A DNA stretch of 64,000 bases from Climacium dendroides (taxonomy: Eukaryota > Streptophyta > Bryopsida > Hypnales > Climaciaceae): NCBI GenBank assembly GCA_950106755.1, contig OX467083.1, forward strand, positions 4,005,501-4,069,500. Reading direction: 5' to 3'. This document shows, piece by piece, positions 33,561-44,300 of the stretch. Made by a program: the position numbers and the translations under genes. The stretch's first letter is position 1; each line of letters starts with the position of its first letter. The notes under the pieces are model-generated. The model was not told where the DNA came from, ran no database searches, and was given only the letters and a program-made list of their open reading frames with translations.

Positions 33561-35248
33561 AAGGAGGGCATTTTAAAAAGTTTTATTCTTATTAAAATCT
33601 TGTGCAATGAAAATAAAACTTTGAGGATGTTTTTCTTATTTTATCTTCTATCTTGTATTAAAATTAAAATCTAAGAGTTAAGATCTAAGAGTTATGCACC
33701 AAAATACAACCAAATTGAAGAGGTAGTGAAAGATTAGGAAGTCAGTAGTAAAAAAATGTTTATAAAGGTTGGATAGTATCTTAGAATAGTATGAAAATTG
33801 GTGTGTGAATAGTTAAATAGTTGATCTACATTGTGAAAAAGTTTCAAGTTGTTTAGAATTACTGTTCAAAAATTACACTAAACCAAAGCTAGATATGAAA
33901 AATTTTAAGACATAATAGAAATTGTAAAAAAGAGATTTGGAAAAAGAAAGTTTTAGAATAAGTTTATTATTATTTAGGATGTTTAAAGATATTAAAGACT
34001 ACTTACAATGCATTTCTATAACAAAAATCCCGTGCTATTCTGAACCTAATAGCAAATCTTTATTATACCTCACGATTAAATTTTAGGATGTTTGTATGAA
34101 AAAAGTCTATGAATATGTGGGGCATGCCGATTCTTTGGAACTATGCTACACAGTTGGACTAGGCATTGTCTCCAACTTTAGTAGAAGCATTGGTGTACAT
34201 TTTATGAGTTCCTTGGACAAGTTGAAAGTTTGATTATAGGTGGCGACTGCTAAAAAGTCAAACAAAGGGCATTAAAAAGGTCTAAAATCAAACAGTTAGG
34301 CGTCGATGTCCAAATGTAGTGGCTGGAATGTTTCCCATTGACTACTAATTCTGGTTCTAGTGGATGTTTTATTAGAATGATCAAAATGTAACATACAGTG
34401 ATGGTCTTTGAAAGTAGCATCAAAGGATTCATTAGAGGAACCTTCAATGTTCAGTGATGATGCATGGCCAAGTAATACTTACAAACTAGTATAGCCCTAG
34501 TTCTAAGTGTATTTATTGTCTTCTCCCACTAGGCTAACAACGACGTATTCTATTTGTCTACATGGTAAAAGAAGCTTATGCTGTCTTCTAGTAGAAAGAC
34601 ATACATGCATTCACAATGATTTGGCTACACATGAGAGTGTATTACCAAATCTAATAGCTAGTATACTTCAACATTAGTAGATACTCGATGGTAAAATTGT
34701 GCAGTAGCTGCAACTCATATGCGTGCTAAGAAAAGATTGGTTATTATTGTAGGCAGACTTTAATGGCCGCCAACTACTAGTACGTACGTTTATCCTTGCT
34801 ACTTCAGTGTATGTGCACTTGACAGGACATAGACAGCGGTTGCACCATTACATCCGTCGTCACTTTTATCATTAAACATATGTAGATGTCTCAACAAAAT
34901 GCATGCTTGTTGTGTAGAATTCCGTGTCTAAGTTCCTTTCTATTGTTTTCTTAGTAATAATCTACGATTGGCCATTTGTTTGTCCTTGGGTTTTTTGACA
35001 GGTAAATGTCTTCTGCATCGTTGTTGTGTTGCAAATGCAGGCACTATGTAAAAATATGTACATCTATATATTTTAGATAGATTTTGATATTTATAACGTT
35101 ATAAAAGAAGATGACATCATTTGAGATGGCTTCAAGGTGACGCCTTATCTTTGCTGTTACAGGCAACTATAAAGAGAAATATTCACTTGAGAGTTTCATC
35201 ACATTTGATTTGATTTGACTTTTCTTTGTTTTTCATTTAGATTATATT
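33561..35248. other. intergenic DNA between the LTR-like block and the broken ORF
   Basis: AT-rich to about 34,130, then more balanced composition (34,130-35,200). No domain-bearing ORF, repeat array or RNA gene was seen. The more balanced half may belong to the same element as the ORF at 35,249. Confidence 0.35.
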
Positions 35249-35707
35249 ATGTCGAATTGGAGGGTTTTTTCTGAGTCTCAAGATGAAGAATCTCAATCGG
35301 AGCAAGAGTTTGAATTTCCTTTATCGCAACTGTCGAATCAGCCACAACAGCTACTAAATCTTTCATTGTTACATAGGCGGCCAGAAGACGAAGCTGGGCC
35401 ATCGTGACCACCAAAACAACCTCGCGTGGAGAAACGATGGCACAACAATCTTCAACGTGATGCTCGAGCATTGGTGATTCTATTGCAAGTTGGATGTGTT
35501 GAGCCCAACAGCCATGAAGTTACATTTGAAGGATGTTTTGAAGGTTTAAACGATGAGCAGTATTATTGCATGGTAAAGCCTATCAAAGGGTGTCGTGGTC
35601 ACCAACGATGGTTAGAGGGGCCAGTCAACCCTTTAACTAAGGCGGATCGTGTTGATTACGTTGCTGCTACTATTAAACGCATCCTCAAATTCTTGCAGAT
35701 GAAATGA
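35249..35707 (+). pseudogene. unknown 152-codon protein interrupted by one TGA
   Basis: From ATG 35,249 the frame is open except for a TGA at 35,405-35,407, best explained as a CGA (Arg) to TGA change. The first third is Ser/Gln/Glu-rich and acidic (SESQDEESQSEQEFEF). A basic patch follows the stop (PPKQPRVEKRWHNNLQRDAR), then a compact domain-like C-terminus (LLQVGCVEPNSHEVTFEGCF, then GLNDEQYYCMVKPIKGC, ending RVDYVAATIKRILKFLQMK). The tail would form an amphipathic helix. I do not recognise the family. It could be an accessory ORF of a DNA transposon or a small plant protein. The opposite-strand ORF 35,247-35,471 is a shadow. Confidence 0.4.
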
Positions 35708-36129
35708 TATTTTGATTGGACCTCTAATTTTTTACCTCTAATAGATGTATGTTGAGTTTTAGTTCTTCATTCCATATTTGGAGTGATTTTCTATAATAAT
35801 TTTGTGTTTGAGAAGTAGTTGGAGGGAGATATTCAAATGGTTTGCCTTTTAGGTGAACTTGAAGTGAATTTCCTTCAAAGATAAAGATAAGGAGATAGTT
35901 GTGGGGCCAAATAAGTGCTCAATTATTGTTGGAGGAGTTTTGGGAGTGAGTTAGGGGTTGACCCCACTTATTTGTGTGGTTAGAGTGAAGATAGGGTGAA
36001 GAGAAAGGTGGGTATTATTCATCTTCTCTCCCGTTGCGAGCTTAGGAAAGGACCCGAATGTTTGGAGGCCCATTGTGTTGTGAGTTTTCAGAATTTTGAA
36101 ATGAAAATTGGTGAAGTTGTGTATCATGG
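35708..36129. other. G-rich non-coding flank
   Basis: The sequence has many GGAG/GGTG words (for example GTTGGAGGAG, GGGGTTGACCCC, a small dyad near 35,955). Nothing else is recognised. It grades into the tandem repeat that follows. Confidence 0.3.
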
Positions 36130-36720
36130 TGTCTTCTTTCTAAATTGATTTCACTTGCTTGATTTGAAGTTGTGAATCAAAAGTTGTGCTAGTTTGAGTA
36201 GAGGGAGGTTTGTTGCCTTCGAAATTAAGAGGCAGAGACTTTGACCGACCATAAAAGACGGAAAGGTTCTTGGTTTGCAATGCAATTTGAAATAAATGTA
36301 GAAAATTGAGTTAGCTTTCTAGGAAGATATCACTCATTCTATTTGGAGCATTTAGGAGTGAGACATGAATGTAGAAGTGAAGGAGGGATTGTTGCCTTTC
36401 TTTTCTTGAGGCCGAAACTTTGAGTAGCCATGAAAGATGTACAGAGTGTTATTTTGATTTGAATTTTGAAAATAATGTAGTAAATTTTTTTTTTAAGAAG
36501 CTATCATTCGATGTGATTGAAGCATTTATGAGTAAGTTGTGAGTGTGGGAATGAAGGAGGGTCTGTTGTCCTTACTTTTAGAGGCCAAAACTTTGGACGG
36601 CCATAGATATTGTTCAGAGTATTGGAATGAGTTGAGATTTGGAGGAAGTGGAGGGAATTGTATTGGCTTTTCAGAGAGCTATCACTCATTCCATTTGAAG
36701 TTGTAAAGCAACGATGGTGT
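36130..36720. repeat. degenerate tandem repeat, about 175-180 bp per unit
   Basis: Three diverged units can be aligned on the words GGAGGG(T/A)..GTTG(C/T)C (at about 36,201, 36,382 and 36,556), GAGGC..AAACTTTG..(G/A)GCCAT, and CTATCA(C/T)TC(A/G)TTC. Spacing is 179 then 174 bp. The array is followed at 36,725-36,840 by a shorter repeat of TTGAAGTTGGAGTTGAGGTGG-like words. Non-coding; possibly retroelement leader sequence like the array inside the Copia element. Confidence 0.7.
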
Positions 36721-39306
36721 TCATTCAAAGTTTAGCTTTGAAGTTGGAGTTGGGGTGGAAATTTGAAGTTGGAGTTGAGGTGGAGACTTGAAGTGATGAT
36801 TTGAAGTTGGAATTGAGGTTTGAAGACATGAAGATTGAAGACTCGTGTGTTGTTGCTTGTGGCTTGTTATTCCTAGCCGGATTTGGAGGCTTGTTGTTTT
36901 TCAATTTTGCATTGTAAACCAGTTGCGGGCTCTGTGGGTATCTAGTATTAGCCCTGTTTTGTGTTTGTGGCAATGAAGTGGGATTGATCACCCACATGGT
37001 CGATCTTATTTGTTATTCTCACTGGTGAAAGGCGCTTCCCAATCACCGTCAGTTTGAAATTTAGGAGCCCATCATTCGGACGGCAACTCGTGTTCTGCTG
37101 TCCCGTTTTACCCGTCCGAAAACTTGTTTTTTATTACACACATTTACCCTTACCCTTGTAGAGCCACCACAGGATAGGCCAACGGAGAAGAATTTGAAGA
37201 TTGAAGACAAAAGATTGAAGATCAGAAGATTCGACTGAAGATTGAAGACAAAGTTTAAAGATTCACGAACAACAATAATTTTTGTTGTTCTACATTCTCA
37301 TTTTGCACTTGATTGGTGAATTTGAGGGTGACAAGTTCACTCACCTTCATCATCTTTGTTAGTAGATTGGATTTGCAAGTGACGAGTTCACTTACCATCC
37401 TTGTCTTATGACATCCTTCATTCTTAAGTCATATCTAGTTGCAGCTAGAATCCCCGTGATTTTTCAAGGCAAACTGCTCTTAACACAACACTGTCTTGAA
37501 CTATAGGTATTGTCATAGGCTCATCACTTCTTGCCCTACTGCAACAATTGCAAGCTTCATTCAACGTTTGTCACTAAAGTTGATTTCATTGCTTGTAGAC
37601 TTTGCTTGTGATATACATCATATGAGGGACATGTAAGTGGCCTACGTCATCGTTGTGATTTGTCATGTGGAAGGTCCGGCCAAAGAATGCCATGATGTAT
37701 GCAATTAATAGCCTCGTTGAAGCTACGTGGGTGCCTTTTTAGAATTCTCTCCTACCATGCAACTAAGAATGTAAGCCGTATGATAGTGGAATAGGAAGTG
37801 TAAGCCTCGGGAGCTATTTTAATTTTGCATGCTCCCTTCTTGATAGCTTTGGGCAATAAAATCCATTATTCAGTAGATGGATAATCCTTCTAGTTTGCAA
37901 CTTTGAAGCACCAATTTTTTTTTGTCGACCTGAAAATTGTTGACTTGCTTGCAAGTACAAAAGTGTTAACTTGTGAAATATCAGATGAAGGAATTTCTAT
38001 GCTTGTGTTGCCTATGTCATGAGAATTGTCTTTCACCCTGCAAACATTGGCAACAAATACAAGAATGCATTTTGCAAGGAGAAGCTAGAATTAATTAAGA
38101 GTTGTCTTCTATTGAATGCAAAGGGAGGACAAAAGAATTATTCTCAATCTAAGTCAAACGCAATCACTTCTGCTAACACTCTCTTACAAGAAGTGACTAA
38201 TGGATAAAGGTGAGCAATTGATACCCTCAATGTACAAAAATTTGTAGGAGTTTGTGTCCATAGTGAATGAAGTGATGACTTCCTCTTCATATCAAGTGCA
38301 ACAAAGCATTCCCTTACAATGTGCATATGGAGACAAGATTGAGTGTGACTTCTACAACCAAATGCAATGCAATTGTTTTGACTAGGAAGACAAGAATTAC
38401 ATAAATTCTTTAGAAGTGCACAAAACAAAATTAATGAATAGCCTTGTGATGTGTCTATCTATATGCAATGATATTATATTTTTGTATTTTGTAAGAAGGT
38501 GTTATATTCATGAAGCTGTCTAGGTATTTCAAAATTGTGTGTGCTTATTGTAGGCATTGGATTGCTTTATACATAACTTGATGGAAAATTGGTTGTTACT
38601 TGATATGTGACTCACAATATTTGTTTGTGTACTTCACATATTTTTAGTGACTTCCTCATAATAGAGACAATGTCACTTTCAATGCACAACCTATCATGCA
38701 TTGTAAATGCAACTACTAATGTGTACAAATAAATGCAATGATGCACAAATTCAGGATATCACAATGAAGGATGCACTACTCTTCTTTGCAAACTAAGTTT
38801 CAGCAACATTTCCAAGCTCAACTACCATTTCATTCATCTTGTATTTCTTCATATATGCTTGATGAGTGGCATTGTACTCTACCATTTTTTATGTTTCTAC
38901 ATCGTCCAAGGCATTGGTCACTCTTCACTTCTTCAATTTTTAAAAGTAGATTTTCTGAGTTTTATACTACACACCACAATCTAAAATGCATGTCCACTTG
39001 CCTATTGCCCCAACGTGAAGTTTTGGCCTAAGAAGTTTATTTTAGCATTTTCTTGTCATAAGGCACTTCAAAATTTTGTCCAAAACTACACATGTTTTAC
39101 TATACACAATTTTCACTCTTTTTTACACGCACCTAAACTACCACTCTGAGCACTGGTGTATGCCAAATTTCTGTTGGAACTTGGAAAAAAATGGATGAAT
39201 GAAAATTTGAATTTCTCTCATAGCAACAACTTTCAAAATCTGTTCAACGTCCACTTTTTGGACGTCTGAGTACTAAAGGGTTAAGTTGTTAAGGTAGATC
39301 AACCTA
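36721..39306. other. intergenic DNA with simple GA-type repeats
   Basis: GAAGATTGAAGA words recur around 36,825-36,845 and 37,185-37,260. A small dyad TTCGGACGG / CCGTCCGAA (37,074 and 37,112) sits in a GC-richer patch. The ORFs (up to 94 codons) show no domain. The last 70 bp before 39,307 carry ACGTCC/GGACGTC words like those of the adjacent CACTA-end element. Confidence 0.4.
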
Positions 39307-39432
39307 CACTACTAGGGAATGCTGTCATTTTTGTCAATTTGGATGTTTTTTCTATCAATTTTCTGTCAGTTCGGACATTTTTTTGTCAATTTGGACATTG
39401 TCTGTTAATTTGGACGTTGTTTTCTTATAGTG
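39307..39432. mobile_element. 126-bp CACTA-end miniature element, CTA target duplication
   Basis: It starts CACTACTAGGGAATGC and ends GTTTTCTTATAGTG, so the termini share CACTA and a loosely matching continuation. Exact 3-bp copies of CTA flank it (39,304-39,306 and 39,433-39,435). The interior repeats TTTGTCAATTTGGACATT-like words three to four times, matching the GGACATT/GGACGTT motif of the larger CACTA element. It is too short to encode anything. The imperfect terminal repeats make this less certain than the other CACTA-end elements. Confidence 0.72.
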
Positions 39433-40019
39433 CTATTTCCACCTTAATTTGAAATCTGAATATCTTGGGGCTTATTACAAGAAAGGCACATACTTTTTTT
39501 TAAAGGAATGTGCTTGTTTTATGGATCAAATCCAAGTGGAATTATTATTATTAATTAAAATCATAATTTTTGTGAATTTCTGAAGTAGTCTGTCCTAAAA
39601 CTAAAACCATCTATAGAGTGGAGTCATAAACATTCCATTGAAACTATCAAATAAACCACTTGTAACCACCTTTTCATGTATCTATTGGCACTTAAATCCC
39701 CACCAATCAAGGATTGACTAGTAAGGATTAACCTTTTGGGCATTAAAGAACTAATTTTGTCAAAATCTTGAAGGAATTTGGATATTTTTTTGAACAAAAT
39801 TAGATGTTTGAATGGATGGAATTGAGGCCAAAAGTAGAGGATAGAATTGGGCAACAAATAGAATTGGATTATTCTACTTTAATCCTTGAAGTCCTAAAGT
39901 AAATTCCTATATGGTACTCTTGGGATTTCATGTAGGCTTGTGTGATTTCAATTTTTGACATGATTTTTTGAAACTTTTTTGAAGATAGGAAATCAAATTA
40001 GTTTTTGAATAGTAATTTT
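39433..40019. other. AT-rich intergenic DNA
   Basis: No domain-bearing ORF or repeat boundary was found. Confidence 0.5.
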
Positions 40020-40510
40020 TTTTTCAATTAATGCCCAAGAGCAAAAGTTATGCCACCCTAAGTCCAAAAAACAACTTGAGGGGCAATCTCCAAAAAATCA
40101 CAAAAATTGAATTATTTAATTTTTTTTCCTCAAAGATATATTTTTGTCTACATCTAAAGCTTTTATTTATTCTATTTGGACTAGTGATCAAGAAGTTATG
40201 GGCAATTTTGTTTTTCAAACAATCCAAACATTTTCTTGAAAAAACAACTTATAGAATTCATTTTTGAATGCAATTTTTACAATTTTTCAAAAAGAATTGT
40301 TAGACATAGTTAAGTTTGCTTGCTAGAAAATCTTACCATTGGAATTATTGTTGTTTCAATTCCATCTTAGAGCTATTTACGGTTAAATTTTTCCTTTAGT
40401 CTTGAATGTATTTCTATTTAACAATTTTTTAATGAATGAGGATTAAGTTTTTTTTCATTAAATATGCAAAAAAAAAATTATAGTTTTTTGCTCTTTGCAA
40501 TAGAAATGCT
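40020..40510 (-). repeat. dispersed repeat family copy B (minus)
   Basis: The reverse complement aligns with 27,050-27,790: GTTTGCTTGCTAGAAAATC and TTACCATTGGAATTATTG (40,315-40,350) mirror the CCAATGGTGAGATT..CTAGCAAG block. AAAGATATATTTTTGTCTA, AAAGCTTT and ATAGTTTTTTGCTCTTTGCA also have counterparts in order. Confidence 0.7.
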
Positions 40511-42515
40511 AGTTTAAAGTGGTCACTGAAGGTAAAAAAGCCTTGGAACTTTAGGAATAAAAGTTATTTGGATGCTTTAGGGAAAGTTTGGAGGACGTAA
40601 ATAAATAATTTTTAACCTAATCATGTTTGTAGAAGTTGCTTGAAAGCACTTTCATGGAATAATGTTGGATATCCTCATTGTGGTACTCTTTTACTTTTCA
40701 ACATAAGATATTGTCTAATCCATGGATTACAATGACAGTGACAATGAGATGAAAAGAGGCAAACATCCCCGGCTGTTGACATTAGCAATCTTCCACATGC
40801 GCTAAAAATCCAGAACCATTGATGTAAATTCCAAAAAAATTGGCCTCCTTTTCTTAGGCCGTTGATTTGACCGAGTGGGAAAATACTATAACTATTGATG
40901 GCACCATCCCTTGAGACAATCTTGGCCATCAATAAGATTAGGGTTTGGCGCTCTGTGTTTAGGGTGCTCCTCTATTTTTGCATTCTTGTGTTTGCATTTC
41001 TAGATTTTTTGAGCATGTAGAGGTATCAACATTGGTAGAGGTGGATTTCTTCAACACATGGAGGTACTAGCACCAATGGATTTTGCTTGTGTTGCGAGGT
41101 GATTTTATGAGCACATGGAGGTGATTTCATGAGCGTTTGTTCCAACTTTAGTACTTCTAGGATTTTCAAGTTTTGTTCTTATTCAGTCTAAATTTGCTTG
41201 TCTACTTTGTTGAATTTGCTTCAGTGCATAGTAAGATTCAAGTTGTGATTTCTTCTACTATACACAAACGTTACATTTGGTGCATAGGTAAACCTTTGTA
41301 AATGTTCATAGAGTCATGTGGAAATTTGAGACCTATCCAACAACGTTTTTACAAGTCTTTTGTCCAATTTAAATACTAGACAATCTAGTCTTCAAAACTT
41401 TTGGTTGAAACTTTACAACTATAGATCAAAACCTTTTGTTTTTCCAAGAAGTGATGCTAAGAGGGCCAAGTAAAATTCAAATTGAGATTTCTTCAACACA
41501 CATAGTCTACAAGCTCTATAGAGAATAATCCTAATTATCACAAAGTTGTAAGAATCATTTTGTTTCTAGCCTTATTTAGGGAAGTTTTTTTTTTATTTAA
41601 TTGTGCAAGAGTTTTAAATCAAGAATTCTAAAATGAGAAAGTTTAACTTAAGGGGCCATGTCGCAGTTGAATTTCAGAAAATGATCCTGACAATCACAAA
41701 AGTGCAAGAATCATTCTTCAAATTTGGACTTAATAAATCTTTGTAATTTTCAAAATGAGAATTTTTTCCTTCATTTGAATTGTCCAAAGTTTAGGGTTTA
41801 TTGGTTTTGAATCTTCAATCTAAGTTTGGAGGATGCCAGGGTGCCAACAAAAGAGGCGGTTCTCAAATGCAACCTAATGAATTGCCTATGGCATTAGAGG
41901 TTGAATTCTATGACACAATCAAGTTCCTTGTTTCCAAATCTTGCTATGGGCATTCTGAACTACAGAATCTTGTCTCAATGTACTAATGCACTAGCTTCTT
42001 TGTAGATATTTCAAATCTTGTCTCACCTAATGGGATTCTTTCCACAAAGTTATAAGTCCGTGCACAATTTTGGAATGTCATTTAAATATGGTTTTAATTG
42101 GTTTTACAATTTATTACAATCTTATGTGTATTTGTAGTCTTGTGAAATTTTTTATTGTGGCAACTTGATTGAGTGTGTGAAGTTGGAAAATTTGTATGTT
42201 GTTGTATACCAGTGATTGGACTAGCCATTTGTTCAAATTGTTTTCAAATATTGGAGAATCTTTCTGTGTAATTGTGCCATCCACTTGTTTATTTAGTTGT
42301 GATAACTCAATTTGTCTTGTATCAATTTTGTGAGCATATGATTGTATGAATATTGACTTAGTGATTGAAACTTTGAGTGAGTTTGTGAGATACAACAATT
42401 TGTCTTTTACCAAAATCAGGAGTTTGCCATTGTGCATTTACTTATCTATTGATTGGGAATTGGAGTTGACTTATCAAATTGTCAATTTGAGATGGTGATT
42501 AAATATCTTTGGGAT
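40511..42515. other. intergenic DNA, no assigned gene
   Basis: A less AT-rich patch at 40,680-40,980 contains a TAGGGTTTGGCGCTCTG leader-like word and small ORFs (85 codons, minus, 40,675-40,932) without domains. Words of the type CACATGGAGGT repeat near 41,050-41,120. The ORF 42,114-42,437 minus (107 codons) lacks any recognisable motif. Confidence 0.35.
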
Positions 42516-42731
42516 CACTAGAAGAAACCTGCGTTTTAGGTGACGTTTTGTAATTTTTTCAGACGGATTTTAGGTGACGTCGGAAAAAACAACTTGTGTT
42601 TTTTTGTGTCTAATATAACATCCAGATGTTATATTAGACACAAAAAAACACAAGTTGTTTTTTCCGACGTCACCTAAAATCCGTCTGAAAAAATTACAAA
42701 ACGTCATCTAAAACGCGGGTTTCTTCTAGTG
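42516..42731. mobile_element. near-perfect palindromic CACTA-end MITE, GAT target duplication
   Basis: A 216-bp palindrome: two 107-base arms separated by a 2-base loop (42,623-42,624). By eye only two positions fail to pair. The ends read CACTAGAAGAAACC / GGTTTCTTCTAGTG, and GAT flanks both sides (42,513-42,515 and 42,732-42,734). The arms contain ACGGATTTTAGGTGACGTCG, shared with the MITE at 9,664. Its transcript would fold into one long hairpin, the kind of substrate plant Dicer-like enzymes can cut into small RNAs (inference). The near-identity of the arms argues for recent origin or arm-to-arm gene conversion. Confidence 0.95.
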
Positions 42732-42734
42732 GAT

Positions 42735-43467
42735 GAATCTTACCACATAAGTAAGTGTGATGAATTGGCATTGTGTTCCTGACAAATTGTCAAGGCATTG
42801 GAAGACTATAGGATGCTGATTCAAATTCTGTCATCATTCAAATTGTCAATTGATTAGTGGATCAAGGAGTTGTTCAATTTCATTTATAAGGTGTATATGA
42901 TCAATTGACCATGAAGCAATTTCTAGTTTGGAATTGTGTATAAAGAATTGATAGGATAATAATAAATTGTCAATAGATTATATAAGTGTATTTTCCATAT
43001 TTTTCTATAAGATGCAAGTGACTTTAGTTACTAATACGTTAGACTATTTGACCATTCCCAAGATTGGAACCCCTATACTTAGTCCTGGATTTTTGTGAGA
43101 TGAACAAAAATTTAGACTACAGTATTCCTTCAGGAATTTTGCAATCTAAAAGTTTTACATTCAATACATAAATGTCTTTTGCACTCCTTGCAAAAAACTT
43201 AACAACAAATGGGCTTACGCCACGTGTATCCCTTCCGGAAATCATGTATGTTTTTCTTAAAAATTGGAAATTAATACTTTATTACAATGTGTTCAAACGA
43301 GGTAGTAATTGCTTTACATCAAAAGATCACTGTGAAGGGTAGTTTGGTCACTTCTAACTCCCTAAAATACCAACATGTTTAGAGGCCCTAAAGTGCTCCA
43401 AAATATATGCCCCCAAAGGAAGGTTAAAATCTTTATGAATATTTATTTTATTAACAATTCCAACTAT
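42735..43467. other. AT-rich intergenic DNA
   Basis: No gene, repeat array or transposon end was recognised between the two foldback elements. Confidence 0.5.
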
Positions 43468-43709
43468 ATGGCATATTTAACTACTTTTGGACTTTGCAAA
43501 GTCCAAAATTGGTAAAGGGACATCTAAGACAGTTGTAGATTTCGATTTCTATAGATTTTAGGAATCTAGATATGATATAGATTTTGGACTAGGTGGTTTG
43601 AAAAATGTACAACAAGTTTAGATTTTAGATATCTATGACAACTGGAGATCTTCCGTTGGACAAAGTCCAGAATTCCCTGAAAAGTCCAAAAGTAGTTAAA
43701 TATGGCATC
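43468..43709. mobile_element. 242-bp foldback MITE with CTAT target duplication
   Basis: Left end ATGGCATATTTAACTACTTT; the right end is its inverted counterpart (AAAGTAGTTAAATATGGCAT-like). Both continue into GGACTTT..AAAGTCC words. CTAT flanks both sides (43,464-43,467 and 43,710-43,713). The interior carries AGATTTTAGG..ATCTA words in both orientations. The superfamily is not clear from the ends. Confidence 0.75.
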
Positions 43710-43929
43710 TATGAGATCCTTTGGTTAATTTGTTTGAATACATCCTCCATTCTTCCCAAAATTTTAGAGTGAAATGCATGTTCAATGTGCCTAAACTTAT
43801 GTATGTAAGCTTTTCTAGCATTTCCAAAAGGTGAATGTTGTCTATCAACACTTTTAGAAAAAAAAACATGTATGTCTTATAACTTGCACATTTTGTCAAT
43901 ATGTTGGAAAATGGATTGAGAATATATGG

Positions 43930-44300
43930 AAGAAATTTTAATAAAAAAGGCTTTCAAATTCTTATTTTTTTTAATTATAAAATAGGAGATATTAGTGAAT
44001 GAAAGATAAAACTAATATGCTAATAATTTTTGGAAGAATTTGAAAATTGTTAATCCCAATGGTGAAAATATTTTAGTAAGCAAATATTATCTTTTATATT
44101 TATTTTTATTTGAAAATTTTCAAAACTAAGAGCAAAAGACAACCTTATATGTTTTTTCAACCTTCATTGCCTTATTTGCCTACAAAATAAAATTCCTCAT
44201 AACTTTTGCCTCATTATTTAGAGTTGAATGGTTCAAAGCTTTTGAGTAGGTATCAATCTATACAATCTTCAAAAAATAATTGATATTTATTTAGAATGTA
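43930..44300 (+). repeat. dispersed repeat family copy C (plus)
   Basis: AATCCCAATGGTGAAAATA and TTTTAGTAAGCAAAT (about 44,051-44,084), GCCTACAAAATAAAATTCC, CTCATAACTTTTGCC and GGTTCAAAGCTTTTGAG occur in the same order as in copy A. Confidence 0.7.
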
